From contig JAXDLH010000384.1 in assembly GCA_034666705.1 (NCBI GenBank), positions 1-6,543 of the forward strand: a stretch of 6,543 nt of DNA. The letters run 5' to 3'. The DNA is from JAXDLH01 sp034666705. GTDB taxonomy: Bacteria; Chloroflexota; UBA6077; SHYK01. Below, in pieces: positions 1-5,960 of this stretch (its first letter is position 1; every line of letters begins with the position of its first letter). The position numbers and the translations under genes were made by a program. The notes under the pieces were generated by a model that saw only the letters and a program-made list of their open reading frames with translations, had not been told where the DNA came from and searched no databases.

Positions 1-282
1 GCGGCATACCTTCATGCCCCGATGCCGGCACGTGTTCAGGAAGACGTGGAGCTCCCCTTTCCGGTCGCGCACCAGCAGCACCGCCTCCTCGCCCATGCGC
101 GACTGGAAGAAGTCCCCGGGCTTGGGGGCCTGGCTCTCGTGGCCCACGAAGGTCCACGAGCGGGCGAAGAGCTGCTCTTGCTCCTGCTGGTAGATGTCGG
201 GATTCACGAAGACCTCGCGGCTGATCTCCCCGTGCTCCAGATCGACCAGACTCCGCAGCGAGCTGCCCCGTGTTTCAACCAT
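1..282 (-). CDS. Second Rieske dioxygenase alpha subunit (partial, N-terminal 94 residues)
   Basis: This is the start of a second aromatic-ring-hydroxylating dioxygenase large subunit; the rest lies beyond the left edge. It starts with ATG at 282, preceded by GGGAGG (288-293) five bases upstream. The 94 visible residues align without gaps to the first 94 residues of the complete alpha subunit at 414-1784, with 72 identities (about 77%). The first half of the Rieske [2Fe-2S] site, Cys-Arg-His at residues 85-87, is present; the second Cys-x-x-His pair and the iron-binding catalytic domain are not visible. It follows the first alpha gene by 131 bases in the same direction, so it looks like a tandem paralogue that may share the single beta subunit. 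Whether the whole gene is intact cannot be judged here. It was found by translating the minus strand, since no stop lies inside the window. Confidence 0.88.
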   Translation of the reverse strand, partial: MVETRGSSLRSLVDLEHGEISREVFVNPDIYQQEQEQLFARSWTFVGHESQAPKPGDFFQSRMGEEAVLLVRDRKGELHVFLNTCRHRGMKVCR

Positions 283-299
283 CGTGTCCTCCCAGGATT

Positions 300-406
300 A
301 CCCCCAATTCCCAACTCTTCCCCGCAAGGGAGAGAGGACAGTTACTCTCTCCCCCTCGGACGGGGCCCTTCGAGAGCCTCAGGGCGAGCGGTTGGGGTGG
401 GGGGTG
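300..406. repeat. Intergenic inverted-repeat element between the two alpha genes
   Basis: The gap between the two alpha-subunit genes holds a palindromic element rather than a gene. Its core is a perfect 9-base inverted repeat, GGGAGAGAG (328-336) against CTCTCTCCC (345-353), with an 8-base loop. A second small hairpin, CCCC/GGGG around TCGGAC, follows at 352-365. Imperfect outer arms (300-315 against 391-406, sharing CCCAAC/GTTGGG and C-rich/G-rich runs) suggest that the whole stretch is one folded unit. Similar pyrimidine-rich and purine-rich palindromes are common as dispersed intergenic repeats in high-GC environmental bacteria. There is no T-run on the minus-strand downstream side, so it does not look like an intrinsic terminator. 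Confidence 0.5.
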
Positions 407-413
407 AAACTCC

Positions 414-1784
414 TTAATAGCCGAGCGGCTTCGGCCCGCCGCTCCTCGGATACATGTCGCCCCAGTTGTTCGCCTGCATGAACTCGAGCCATCGTGCGAA
501 GCGATTCCGCTGGCCCTGTTCCGCGCGGTGCGGGGTCAGGCGGCCCGGCGCAATCGACGGATCGACGTACTCATGCCCCAGCCCCATTTGATAGTTATAG
601 GGGTAACGGCGGGCAATTGTGCCCTTACTCGCCGGGGTGGCGTAGTTCCAGTTCTCCATGTCGTCCGACTCGGTCAAGCCGACCGGGCCGGCATAGCGCA
701 TGTAGTAGCGCCGCATCGCGTCCTTCACTTCTTGCGGCGCATTGCGGTCGACGAAGTAGAAGCGCCAGCACTCGGTGGTGTAGACGCCGGCGGGGTGCCA
801 GACGGCAATCGGCTTCCGGATCACGCCGCCGCCCTGGTAGACCATGTTCGGGAAGACTCCGCCGCCACCGGTGATCAGCTTTTGGCCAGCGAAGCGCTTC
901 ATTTTGGCCTCGTGCGCCTCACGATAGTAGTCCTCGATCTCCGGCTGCGTCTGCCACGTCTCGGTATAGGGAGCACCAGCCTCCTCCACGGTGAAGTGGC
1001 CGCTATGCCCCAGGCCGGGCATCGCGACCTCCAGGTGGACCCGGGGCCACTTGGAGCGCACCGGGTGGCGGTCGCCGCCGTCCGCGTCGCCCTGCGGCCC
1101 GATCGCCGCCACGTTGACCGAGCGGTGCGTGATGGAGCCATGCGCGCCATCCGATTGGAAGCTGGTAGAGGGAAACTTCCAGTTGCTCGGCATGTACCAC
1201 TTGTGCACACCGCCGATCAGCTCGACGCCGTTGTCCCGACCGTCGTCGCCCTGGAAAAGCGGACGCAGGTACTGCTCGAAATCGCCGAGGTACTCCTCAA
1301 AGCTCGGGGCGTCGGGATCCCAGGTGGCCCAGATCGAGCCGTAGAAGTTGTGGATACGCGCCTCCGGGAGGCCCCACTTCTCTTTCTCAAGCTCACCGTG
1401 ATAGGCGGACTGGAACTCCGGGACCCCCACCAACCGGCCGTCGGTGTCGTAGCTCCAGCCGTGGAACGGGCAGGTGAAGAGGAGGGTGTTGCCCTCGTCG
1501 TAGCGGCACACCTTCATACCCCGGTGGCGGCAGGTGTTGAGGAACACGTGCAATGCGCCCTTGCGGTCCCGCACCAGCAGCACGGCCTCCTCGCCCATCT
1601 TGGACTGGACGTAGTCGCCGTTCTTCGGGACCTGGCTCTCGTGGCCGATGAAGAGCCACGCCCGGGCGAAGATCTGCTCGAGCTCCTGCTGATAGATCTC
1701 CTCATTCACGAAGACCTCGCGGCTGATGGTCCCGTGCTCGAGGTCCACCATGTCGCGCAGCGTATTGGCCTGAAACATCACCAT
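414..1784 (-). CDS. Aromatic-ring-hydroxylating dioxygenase, large (alpha) subunit, Rieske type
   Basis: This is the catalytic subunit of a cytoplasmic Rieske non-haem iron oxygenase, which adds O2 to an aromatic or related ring using electrons from a ferredoxin/reductase. At 456 residues it has the usual family length. The Rieske [2Fe-2S] ligands are Cys85-x-His87 and Cys105-x-x-His108, followed by Gly-Trp. In the catalytic domain, Asp212-x2-His215-x4-His220 gives the electron-bridging Asp and the two His iron ligands. Glu-Ser-Asp-Asp at 372-375 supplies the third, carboxylate ligand. ATG 1784 is chosen because CAGGAGA (1792-1798) lies seven bases upstream. The matching beta subunit is immediately upstream and a second alpha gene follows. 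Residues before the iron site (Pro205-Ser-Thr-Ser-Phe-Gln-Ser-Asp) differ from the common Ala-Glu-Asn-Phe-x-Gly-Asp. Substrate class is not readable; phenylpropionate- or biphenyl-type assignments would be guesses. Confidence 0.95.
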   Translation of the reverse strand: MVMFQANTLRDMVDLEHGTISREVFVNEEIYQQELEQIFARAWLFIGHESQVPKNGDYVQSKMGEEAVLLVRDRKGALHVFLNTCRHRGMKVCRYDEGNTLLFTCPFHGWSYDTDGRLVGVPEFQSAYHGELEKEKWGLPEARIHNFYGSIWATWDPDAPSFEEYLGDFEQYLRPLFQGDDGRDNGVELIGGVHKWYMPSNWKFPSTSFQSDGAHGSITHRSVNVAAIGPQGDADGGDRHPVRSKWPRVHLEVAMPGLGHSGHFTVEEAGAPYTETWQTQPEIEDYYREAHEAKMKRFAGQKLITGGGGVFPNMVYQGGGVIRKPIAVWHPAGVYTTECWRFYFVDRNAPQEVKDAMRRYYMRYAGPVGLTESDDMENWNYATPASKGTIARRYPYNYQMGLGHEYVDPSIAPGRLTPHRAEQGQRNRFARWLEFMQANNWGDMYPRSGGPKPLGY

Positions 1785-1803
1785 TCGTTGTTCTCCTGCG
1801 TTG

Positions 1804-1950
1804 CTGTCACTCTGAAGGCCACCAGTCTTGTCACCCTGCGCCCAACGCCCTTATCACCCTGCACCCTTGTCATCCTGAGCGAAGCGAGGGATCCGTGGCC
1901 CCAATATTGCGGTTACGGATCCTTCGGCTGCGGCCTCAGGATGACAAGGG
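1804..1950. repeat. REP/MITE-like palindrome with degenerate head copies
   Basis: Most of the 223-base gap between the beta and alpha genes is a repeat element. A perfect 16-base inverted repeat, CCCTTGTCATCCTGAG (1864-1879) against its reverse complement (1935-1950), encloses an inner inverted repeat GGATCCGT/ACGGATCC and a 16-base central loop. The head motif GTCATCCTGAG with GCGAAGCGAGGGATC is a pattern seen as dispersed intergenic palindromes in many environmental bacteria, including Chloroflexota. Left of the palindrome, three degenerate heads (GTCACTCTGA at 1806, GTCACCCTGC at 1830, ATCACCCTGC at 1853) occur 24, 23 and 16 bases apart, leading to the intact head at 1869. No open reading frame or transposase is present. 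In the minus-strand transcript it would form a strong hairpin without a U-run. Confidence 0.7.
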
Positions 1951-1980
1951 GGACGGGCGTGTCCCCGCAAATTCTGGCTA

Positions 1981-2007
1981 TCGTCCGGCTCGTTGTCGTC
2001 CGGCTCG
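1981..2007. repeat. Short direct repeat abutting the beta-subunit stop codon
   Basis: The 12-mer TCGTCCGGCTCG occurs at 1981-1992 and again at 1996-2007, a 15-base period. The second copy ends right against the TAG stop (2008-2010, minus strand) of the dioxygenase beta gene. It looks like a local slippage duplication in non-coding sequence; no function is evident. Confidence 0.6.
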
Positions 2008-2550
2008 CTAGAAGAAGATCGTGACGTTCTTGGCCAGGAGGACGTTCTGGTCGAGCGTGATGTTGCGCTTGGCCACCTTCCAGCCGGTCTGCGCGTCGCG
2101 GCGCAGAATGTCCTCGCGCTTCCCAACGAAGAAGTCGGTCTCATCCTGCAGGCGGTTGCGGTAGATGATGAAACGGCTCTTCACCCGCACCTCGTCGCCC
2201 TGCACGTCGAGGATCTGCACGTTCGAGACGACGTGGCACACGCGTGAGACCGGCTCCTCGGCCCAGTGCAGGCCAGTGTTGATCTGCCGCACGCGGCCGG
2301 CGAGCGTGACCTTCCCTTCGTCGAACCAGGAGATCTCGGACTCGTCGCTCGTGTTCTCGCGCTCCCACTCGCCGAACTTCACGTTGCGGCGCATGGGCAT
2401 GTAGTAGTGGATGTCCTCCGCGATCATCTCGAGCCACTCGTCGTACTTGCGCTCGTCGAGCAGCTCGGCCTCGCGATAGAGGAACTCCTCGATCTCGAAG
2501 TGCAGGAGCAGGCGCTCCAGCAACTGCTCCTGCTTCGTGTCAATGGCCAT
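2008..2550 (-). CDS. Aromatic-ring-hydroxylating dioxygenase, small (beta) subunit
   Basis: This is the non-catalytic beta subunit that builds the alpha3beta3 hexamer of ring-hydroxylating dioxygenases, with the NTF2-like cone fold. With ATG 2550 it has 180 residues, the usual family size. Family features are the N-terminal helix ending Phe-Leu-Tyr-Arg-Glu-Ala-Glu-Leu-Leu-Asp with Tyr-x-Glu-Trp-Leu, the Asp-Ile-His-Tyr-Tyr-Met-Pro-Met-Arg strand, the central Ser-Arg-Val-x-His-Val-Val-Ser-Asn-Val, and the C-terminal Phe-Phe-Val-Gly-Lys-Arg-Glu-Asp ... Leu-Ala-Lys-Asn-Val-Thr-Ile-Phe-Phe. A GTG at 2559 would add three residues, but the upstream GGGGAG sits eight bases before ATG 2550 and overlaps that GTG, so 2550 is preferred. 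It is transcribed ahead of the alpha gene, a beta-first order, and starts 48 bases after the small upstream gene. It is the only beta gene visible for two alpha genes. Confidence 0.93.
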   Translation of the reverse strand: MAIDTKQEQLLERLLLHFEIEEFLYREAELLDERKYDEWLEMIAEDIHYYMPMRRNVKFGEWERENTSDESEISWFDEGKVTLAGRVRQINTGLHWAEEPVSRVCHVVSNVQILDVQGDEVRVKSRFIIYRNRLQDETDFFVGKREDILRRDAQTGWKVAKRNITLDQNVLLAKNVTIFF

Positions 2551-2598
2551 GCGGTGCACTCCCCATGCGGTTCATTTCGGCATTGGGCCCTGGCGAGT

Positions 2599-2814
2599 CT
2601 ACTTCAGCTCATCGATCACCTCGTCGGCGAAGGCGAGCCCCTCGGTGCCCTCCTGCGACGGGTCCCCTGGATGGGATATGAAGCGCACGAAGATCCACGA
2701 CCCATCTTTGGGGTTGCCGGTCACCTCGGCGGTAACGTCGCCCCGGATCTTGACCTTCGCGCCGATCGGCAGATTCTGCAGCATCACTGGCTGGCGACGA
2801 CCGCCCTCTTCCAT
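2599..2814 (-). CDS. Small protein of unknown function in the dioxygenase operon (71 aa)
   Basis: I do not recognise this family. It is judged a real gene because AAGGAGA (2824-2830) lies nine bases before its ATG, it is spaced 42 bases from the solute-binding gene and 48 bases from the beta subunit on the same strand, and it has a sensible protein composition. The protein is acidic to neutral and soluble, with no signal peptide, no membrane segment and no cysteine, so it is not a ferredoxin. After a short basic start, residues 14-47 alternate hydrophobic and charged positions (Leu-Pro-Ile-Gly-Ala-Lys-Val-Lys-Ile, then Ala-Glu-Val-Thr-Gly, then Trp-Ile-Phe-Val-Arg-Phe-Ile), which suggests a small beta-barrel of SH3-like type. 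A Gly/Pro/Ser/Asp loop and an acidic C-terminal tail follow. Its position suggests a link to the oxygenase, perhaps in assembly or binding, but that is inference only. Confidence 0.75.
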   Translation of the reverse strand: MEEGGRRQPVMLQNLPIGAKVKIRGDVTAEVTGNPKDGSWIFVRFISHPGDPSQEGTEGLAFADEVIDELK

Positions 2815-2856
2815 CGAGCACGTTCTCCTTCTAATGTACTACCGTAGTTTGGTCCG

Positions 2857-4602
2857 TCAGCGCGTCCAGTGCCACTGGAACGTGTTGTCCCAGGCCAGGT
2901 CGTCCGAGTTGCTCGCGACCGGGCCCTCCAGGTTTGCGGTGCGCGCGGCGACGAGCGGCAGATAGTAGAGCGGCAAGATTGGCAGCTCGTCGCTCGCGAT
3001 CTTCATCGCCTGCACCATCGCGTTGTGCCGCTCGTCCCGGTTCAGATTCGTGGCGAACGTCTCGATCAGGCGGTCGTATTCGGCATTCGACCAGCCTCCG
3101 CGATTGTTGCCAATCCAGCGGTTGGCCGGGGTAGCGATTCCGGACGAGGTGAGCTTGACCGGGGCTGTCGTGCCGGTCAGGCCGGACTGCTCGATGCGGA
3201 ATGCGGGGTAGGCCGAGACCTGCTCGAGGTCCTGCGCCTGTGCATTCGGGATGATGTAGATGCTCACGTCCGCGCCGAAGTCCTTCCATTGGTTCGTCAG
3301 GATCGCGGCTTCGCGCGGACCGGGATCGGCGGGGAAGGAGCGCAGCTCGAGGCTGAGGCGCTGTCCGGTGGCATCCGCGTAGAAGCCATCGCTCCCCTTG
3401 GTGAAGCCGGCCTGGCTCATGAGGCTGGCCGCCTCCTGCGGGTTGAACGGGTATTTCGTGACCGCCCTGTCCATGTCGGCGGAGTATTCCTCGCTGGTGC
3501 CGGCAATGGCGTGGGCAATGGCGACCTGCCCATCGAGGATTGCCCCCGACAGCTCAGCCCGGTTCGCCGATTCGAGGAAAGCGCGCCGCACGCGCAGGTC
3601 GGCGATCGCCCGCGGATTGGAATATCCATCCTTGAACTGGACCTGAATGAACCGGCTCTTGTTCGGCGCCGAGATCACCGCGCCCTCGCCATTCCCTGAC
3701 CATTGTCGGTTCAGCACGGCGCCCTGCTCGAGGCTGATCGCCTCGCCGGCGGCCACGTGGACGTCCCCCGAGAGGAGCGACGCGACCGCGGCGTTCTCGT
3801 CGCCGAGGAAGATCCAGCGCAGGCGGGCGATCTGCGGTCGGCCCTCGACGAAACCGTCGAACGCGGACGCCTCGATCGACGCCCCGCGGTCCCATTTGTC
3901 CAGCCTGTAGGGTCCCGAGCCCAGGAACCCAGTCGACCAGTACGGGTCGGCGAGGAACGTCTGCACATCGCTCGTGCGGTATTTCTCTTCGAGCACGTGG
4001 CGCGGCATTGCGGGGAGGCCACCATTCTTGGCTGGAACGAGTGCGTCCGCGTCCGTCCACGACTGCTTCCAGTGCACGACCACCGTGCGGTCGTCCGGCG
4101 CTGTGACGCTGCTCATGTACTTGATCGGCTCGTCCGCCCGGACGCCGAGGTCCGGGTTGCTGTACACCTGGAAGCCGAACACGAAGTCCGGCGCGGTAAG
4201 CGGCGCACCGTCGTGCCACGTGAGGCCCGAGCGCAGCTTGTAGGTCGTCTCCATCTGGCCGTCGGGGAAGACCTGCCAGTCCCCGGTGTTGAGCTGCGGC
4301 AGCTTCTCCGCGAGCTGGGGGCGGCTGACGCCGTGCCCGTCGACGGAGGCAAGCCAGGCGCTGAACATCCCCATTGCGGGCGCCGTGGGGCTGCTCCCGG
4401 TCGTGACGAGCGCACGCGGTGCGAGCGTGGTGGGCTCGACCTTCGTCGCAATGACGAGCGTGCGGCTCGGCTGTGCAGCTTGCTGGGGGGAAGAACCGGC
4501 CTCACCGCCCGTGGCGCGCGTCGCACCGGGCGCGGCCGGCGCGCACGCGGCGGCCGTGACGACAGCCATGACGATCAGGGCGAGGACGCGGTTCTGGTAC
4601 AT
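2857..4602 (-). CDS. ABC-transporter solute-binding lipoprotein, family 5 (DppA/OppA/NikA type)
   Basis: This is an extracytoplasmic binding protein that captures a small solute, in this family usually peptides, nickel, opines or other organic molecules, for an ABC importer. It has 581 residues. The N-terminus is a lipoprotein signal: Arg5, a hydrophobic stretch 7-19, and a lipobox Ala-Ala-Ala-Cys with Cys20 as the lipidation site, then an Ala/Pro/Gly/Ser/Gln-rich linker to about residue 47. Family-5 features follow: Tyr-Lys-Leu-Arg-x-Gly-Leu-x-Trp-His-Asp-Gly-x-Pro-Leu (121-135), Gly-Ser-Gly-Pro-Tyr-Arg-Leu (228-234), Arg-Val-Arg-Arg-Ala-Phe (337-342), a Pro-Gln-Glu-Ala-Ala-x-Leu-Met-x-Gln-Ala-Gly-Phe helix (388-400) and Trp-Ser-Asn-x-Glu-Tyr-Asp (504-510). 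ATG 4602 is supported by AAGGGGAAC (4607-4615). No permease or ATPase gene is in view; the next genes on the strand are the 71-residue protein and the dioxygenase. The ligand is unknown. Confidence 0.93.
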   Translation of the reverse strand: MYQNRVLALIVMAVVTAAACAPAAPGATRATGGEAGSSPQQAAQPSRTLVIATKVEPTTLAPRALVTTGSSPTAPAMGMFSAWLASVDGHGVSRPQLAEKLPQLNTGDWQVFPDGQMETTYKLRSGLTWHDGAPLTAPDFVFGFQVYSNPDLGVRADEPIKYMSSVTAPDDRTVVVHWKQSWTDADALVPAKNGGLPAMPRHVLEEKYRTSDVQTFLADPYWSTGFLGSGPYRLDKWDRGASIEASAFDGFVEGRPQIARLRWIFLGDENAAVASLLSGDVHVAAGEAISLEQGAVLNRQWSGNGEGAVISAPNKSRFIQVQFKDGYSNPRAIADLRVRRAFLESANRAELSGAILDGQVAIAHAIAGTSEEYSADMDRAVTKYPFNPQEAASLMSQAGFTKGSDGFYADATGQRLSLELRSFPADPGPREAAILTNQWKDFGADVSIYIIPNAQAQDLEQVSAYPAFRIEQSGLTGTTAPVKLTSSGIATPANRWIGNNRGGWSNAEYDRLIETFATNLNRDERHNAMVQAMKIASDELPILPLYYLPLVAARTANLEGPVASNSDDLAWDNTFQWHWTR

Positions 4603-4697
4603 TGCTGTTCCCCTTGTGTGCGCCGGCGGCGCCGTTCGGCGGTACCATTGTCGGATGTCCCGGCATTGGCTCTAGTGTAACGGCCAGCATTGCGCCC

Positions 4698-4727
4698 ATA
4701 GTATTGAGCAAGGGCGGCACGATGCAA
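4698..4727 (-). promoter_or_regulatory. Candidate sigma70-type promoter for the solute-binding/dioxygenase block
   Basis: On the minus strand, TTGCAT (4722-4727) and TACTAT (4698-4703) are separated by 18 bases, a fair match to -35 and -10 consensus. Transcription would start near 4691 and leave a leader of roughly 90 bases before ATG 4602. It lies in the 187-base gap between the divergent blocks, where a shared regulator would be expected to bind; no clear operator palindrome was seen there, and no convincing plus-strand promoter for the gene at 4790. Chance matches of this quality are common. Confidence 0.3.
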
Positions 4728-4789
4728 GGACGGATCCGGCAGTCCAACGTCGCAACGCAGCGCCAGGGGCGCCCAGTGGAGGGTGAGCG

Positions 4790-5905
4790 ATGAGTGAGCA
4801 GAGCGCGAATCGCACCGGGCAGGTGCCGTTCGTCTACGTCGGAGTCAGCGTCGGCGCGGCGACCGTGCAGTTCGTGGCCCTCCAGTTGACGCTCGAGGCG
4901 GGAGAGGGCAACGGGAACGCGCGCGTCGTCGAGCGCCGCGTGCTCTCACGCCGGCAGCCGGTCCGCACGCCGTATCTCCCGGACGGCTTCCTCGACGTCG
5001 GCGCCCTCGGCTTCGCGCTGCTGGAGGCTGGCTCGAACAGCCCGGTGCTCGGTGAAGGGGTCGACGGCCGCGTGGCGGTGCTGAGCGGCTACGCGGCGGA
5101 GCCCGATAACACCTATTGGATCGGGCGCGCGCTGGCGGACGTGGACTACTCGCGGTACCGGGCCCTGCGCGCTGGCCCGCACCTCGGCGCTGTGCTGGCG
5201 GCATACGGCGGTGACGCCGTCGCCCGCTCGGCGAGGGCGCACAGTCCCAACGGGGCAGCCCGCACGGTCCTCAACGTCGATCTCGGTGCCTCGACTACCA
5301 AGCTCGCGCTCTGCCGCGACGGCGAGGTCCTCGAGACCGTGGCGATCGCGCTCGGCACGCGGTCGATCTCCTTCGACGTTGCGGGCGCGAGCCAGGAGTT
5401 GCGCCCCGCGGCCGCCCGCGCCGCGCAGGCGGCCGGCGTGTCGCTCGCCGCAGGCGCGGTGCTTGGGGCGGAGGAGCGGCGCGCATTGGCGAACCAGCTC
5501 GTGGCGGGCATCTTCAACGTGATTGAGCGCCAGCCGCTCGATCCGCTCACGCAAAGCCTGATGCTCACCGCGCCACTCACCTACTCTGGCACGATCGACG
5601 CATTGAGCTTCACCGGCGGCGGCGCGGAGTACGTCTTTGAGCGCGAGCCGCGGGACTTCGGCGACCTCGGGGCGCAGATGGGACAGGCCGTGCGCGAGCG
5701 CATCGGCCGGCCCAGCATGGCCGTGCTCGAGCCAGAGTTTCCGATGCGGGCCACGCTGCTCGGCGGCGCCCAGTACCGGCTGAGCGCGGGCGAGAAGGCG
5801 GTGTTCGTCGAGCCGCCCGCCTTCGCCGCGGCCCGCGAGCGCGACGCCTCGTTCGTACCGGATGAAATGCCGGCAGCTCCCGCGGGCGCGCTCCGGAGCA
5901 TTTGA
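4790..5905 (+). CDS. EutA-like protein (ASKHA fold; ethanolamine ammonia-lyase reactivase family)
   Basis: EutA proteins are actin/Hsp70-fold ATPases that reactivate B12-dependent ethanolamine ammonia-lyase by exchanging damaged cobalamin. This 371-residue protein resembles them in order: Ala-Gly-Pro-x-Leu-x-x-Val-Leu-Ala (128-137), then phosphate-2-like Leu-Asn-Val-Asp-Leu-Gly-Ala-Ser-Thr-Thr (161-170) followed by Ala-Leu-Cys-Arg-Asp-Gly-Glu-Val, Leu-Met-Leu-Thr-Ala-Pro-Leu (257-263), the adenosine-type Ser-Phe-Thr-Gly-Gly-Gly-Ala-Glu (273-280), Phe-Gly-Asp-Leu-Gly (290-294), and Met-Arg-Ala-Thr-Leu-Leu-Gly-Gly (319-326). It is about 95 residues shorter than Escherichia coli EutA (about 467). 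The expected phosphate-1 Asp-x-Gly-Thr-Thr appears as Val-Ser-Val-Gly-Ala-Ala-Thr (19-25), without the Asp. ATG 4790 has GGAGGG (4778-4783) six bases upstream. No eutB/eutC is in view, so it may serve another enzyme or have lost ATPase activity. Other ASKHA reactivases (MutL/GlmL type) are a less likely alternative. Confidence 0.72.
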   Translation: MSEQSANRTGQVPFVYVGVSVGAATVQFVALQLTLEAGEGNGNARVVERRVLSRRQPVRTPYLPDGFLDVGALGFALLEAGSNSPVLGEGVDGRVAVLSGYAAEPDNTYWIGRALADVDYSRYRALRAGPHLGAVLAAYGGDAVARSARAHSPNGAARTVLNVDLGASTTKLALCRDGEVLETVAIALGTRSISFDVAGASQELRPAAARAAQAAGVSLAAGAVLGAEERRALANQLVAGIFNVIERQPLDPLTQSLMLTAPLTYSGTIDALSFTGGGAEYVFEREPRDFGDLGAQMGQAVRERIGRPSMAVLEPEFPMRATLLGGAQYRLSAGEKAVFVEPPAFAAARERDASFVPDEMPAAPAGALRSI

Positions 5906-5932
5906 CACCGGACGCGGTTTGTGGTCTTGTAT
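5902..5932 (+). promoter_or_regulatory. Possible promoter for the alpha/beta-hydrolase gene
   Basis: A perfect -35 consensus, TTGACA (5902-5907), overlaps the TGA stop of the EutA-like gene. A weak -10-like TTGTAT (5927-5932) follows at a long 19-base spacing. It could give the hydrolase gene its own promoter, though read-through from upstream across the 55-base gap is equally plausible. Confidence 0.25.
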
Positions 5933-5960
5933 GAGAACTTCTTGCAAGGAGGGGAGCAAT

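Noticed and set aside
1804..1882. CRISPR-like array from the spaced GTCAyCCTG copies
   Set aside because: The units are about 10 bases, imperfect and unevenly spaced (24, 23, 16), and no cas gene is near.
1864..1950. Intrinsic terminator after the beta subunit
   Set aside because: The hairpin is strong but no T-run follows on either strand, and the loop structure matches a dispersed palindrome better.
528..2024. A 498-codon plus-strand open frame opposite the dioxygenase alpha subunit
   Set aside because: It runs antisense to a complete Rieske alpha gene with all ligands, through the intergenic palindrome and into the end of the beta gene; its translation has no family features. It is a high-GC shadow frame.
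2599..2814. Small ferredoxin partner of the dioxygenase
   Set aside because: The 71-residue protein has no cysteine and cannot hold an iron-sulfur cluster.
3703..4680. A 325-codon plus-strand open frame opposite the solute-binding protein
   Set aside because: It is antisense to a clear family-5 binding protein with lipobox; the Arg/Val/Ala-rich translation is typical of a shadow frame.
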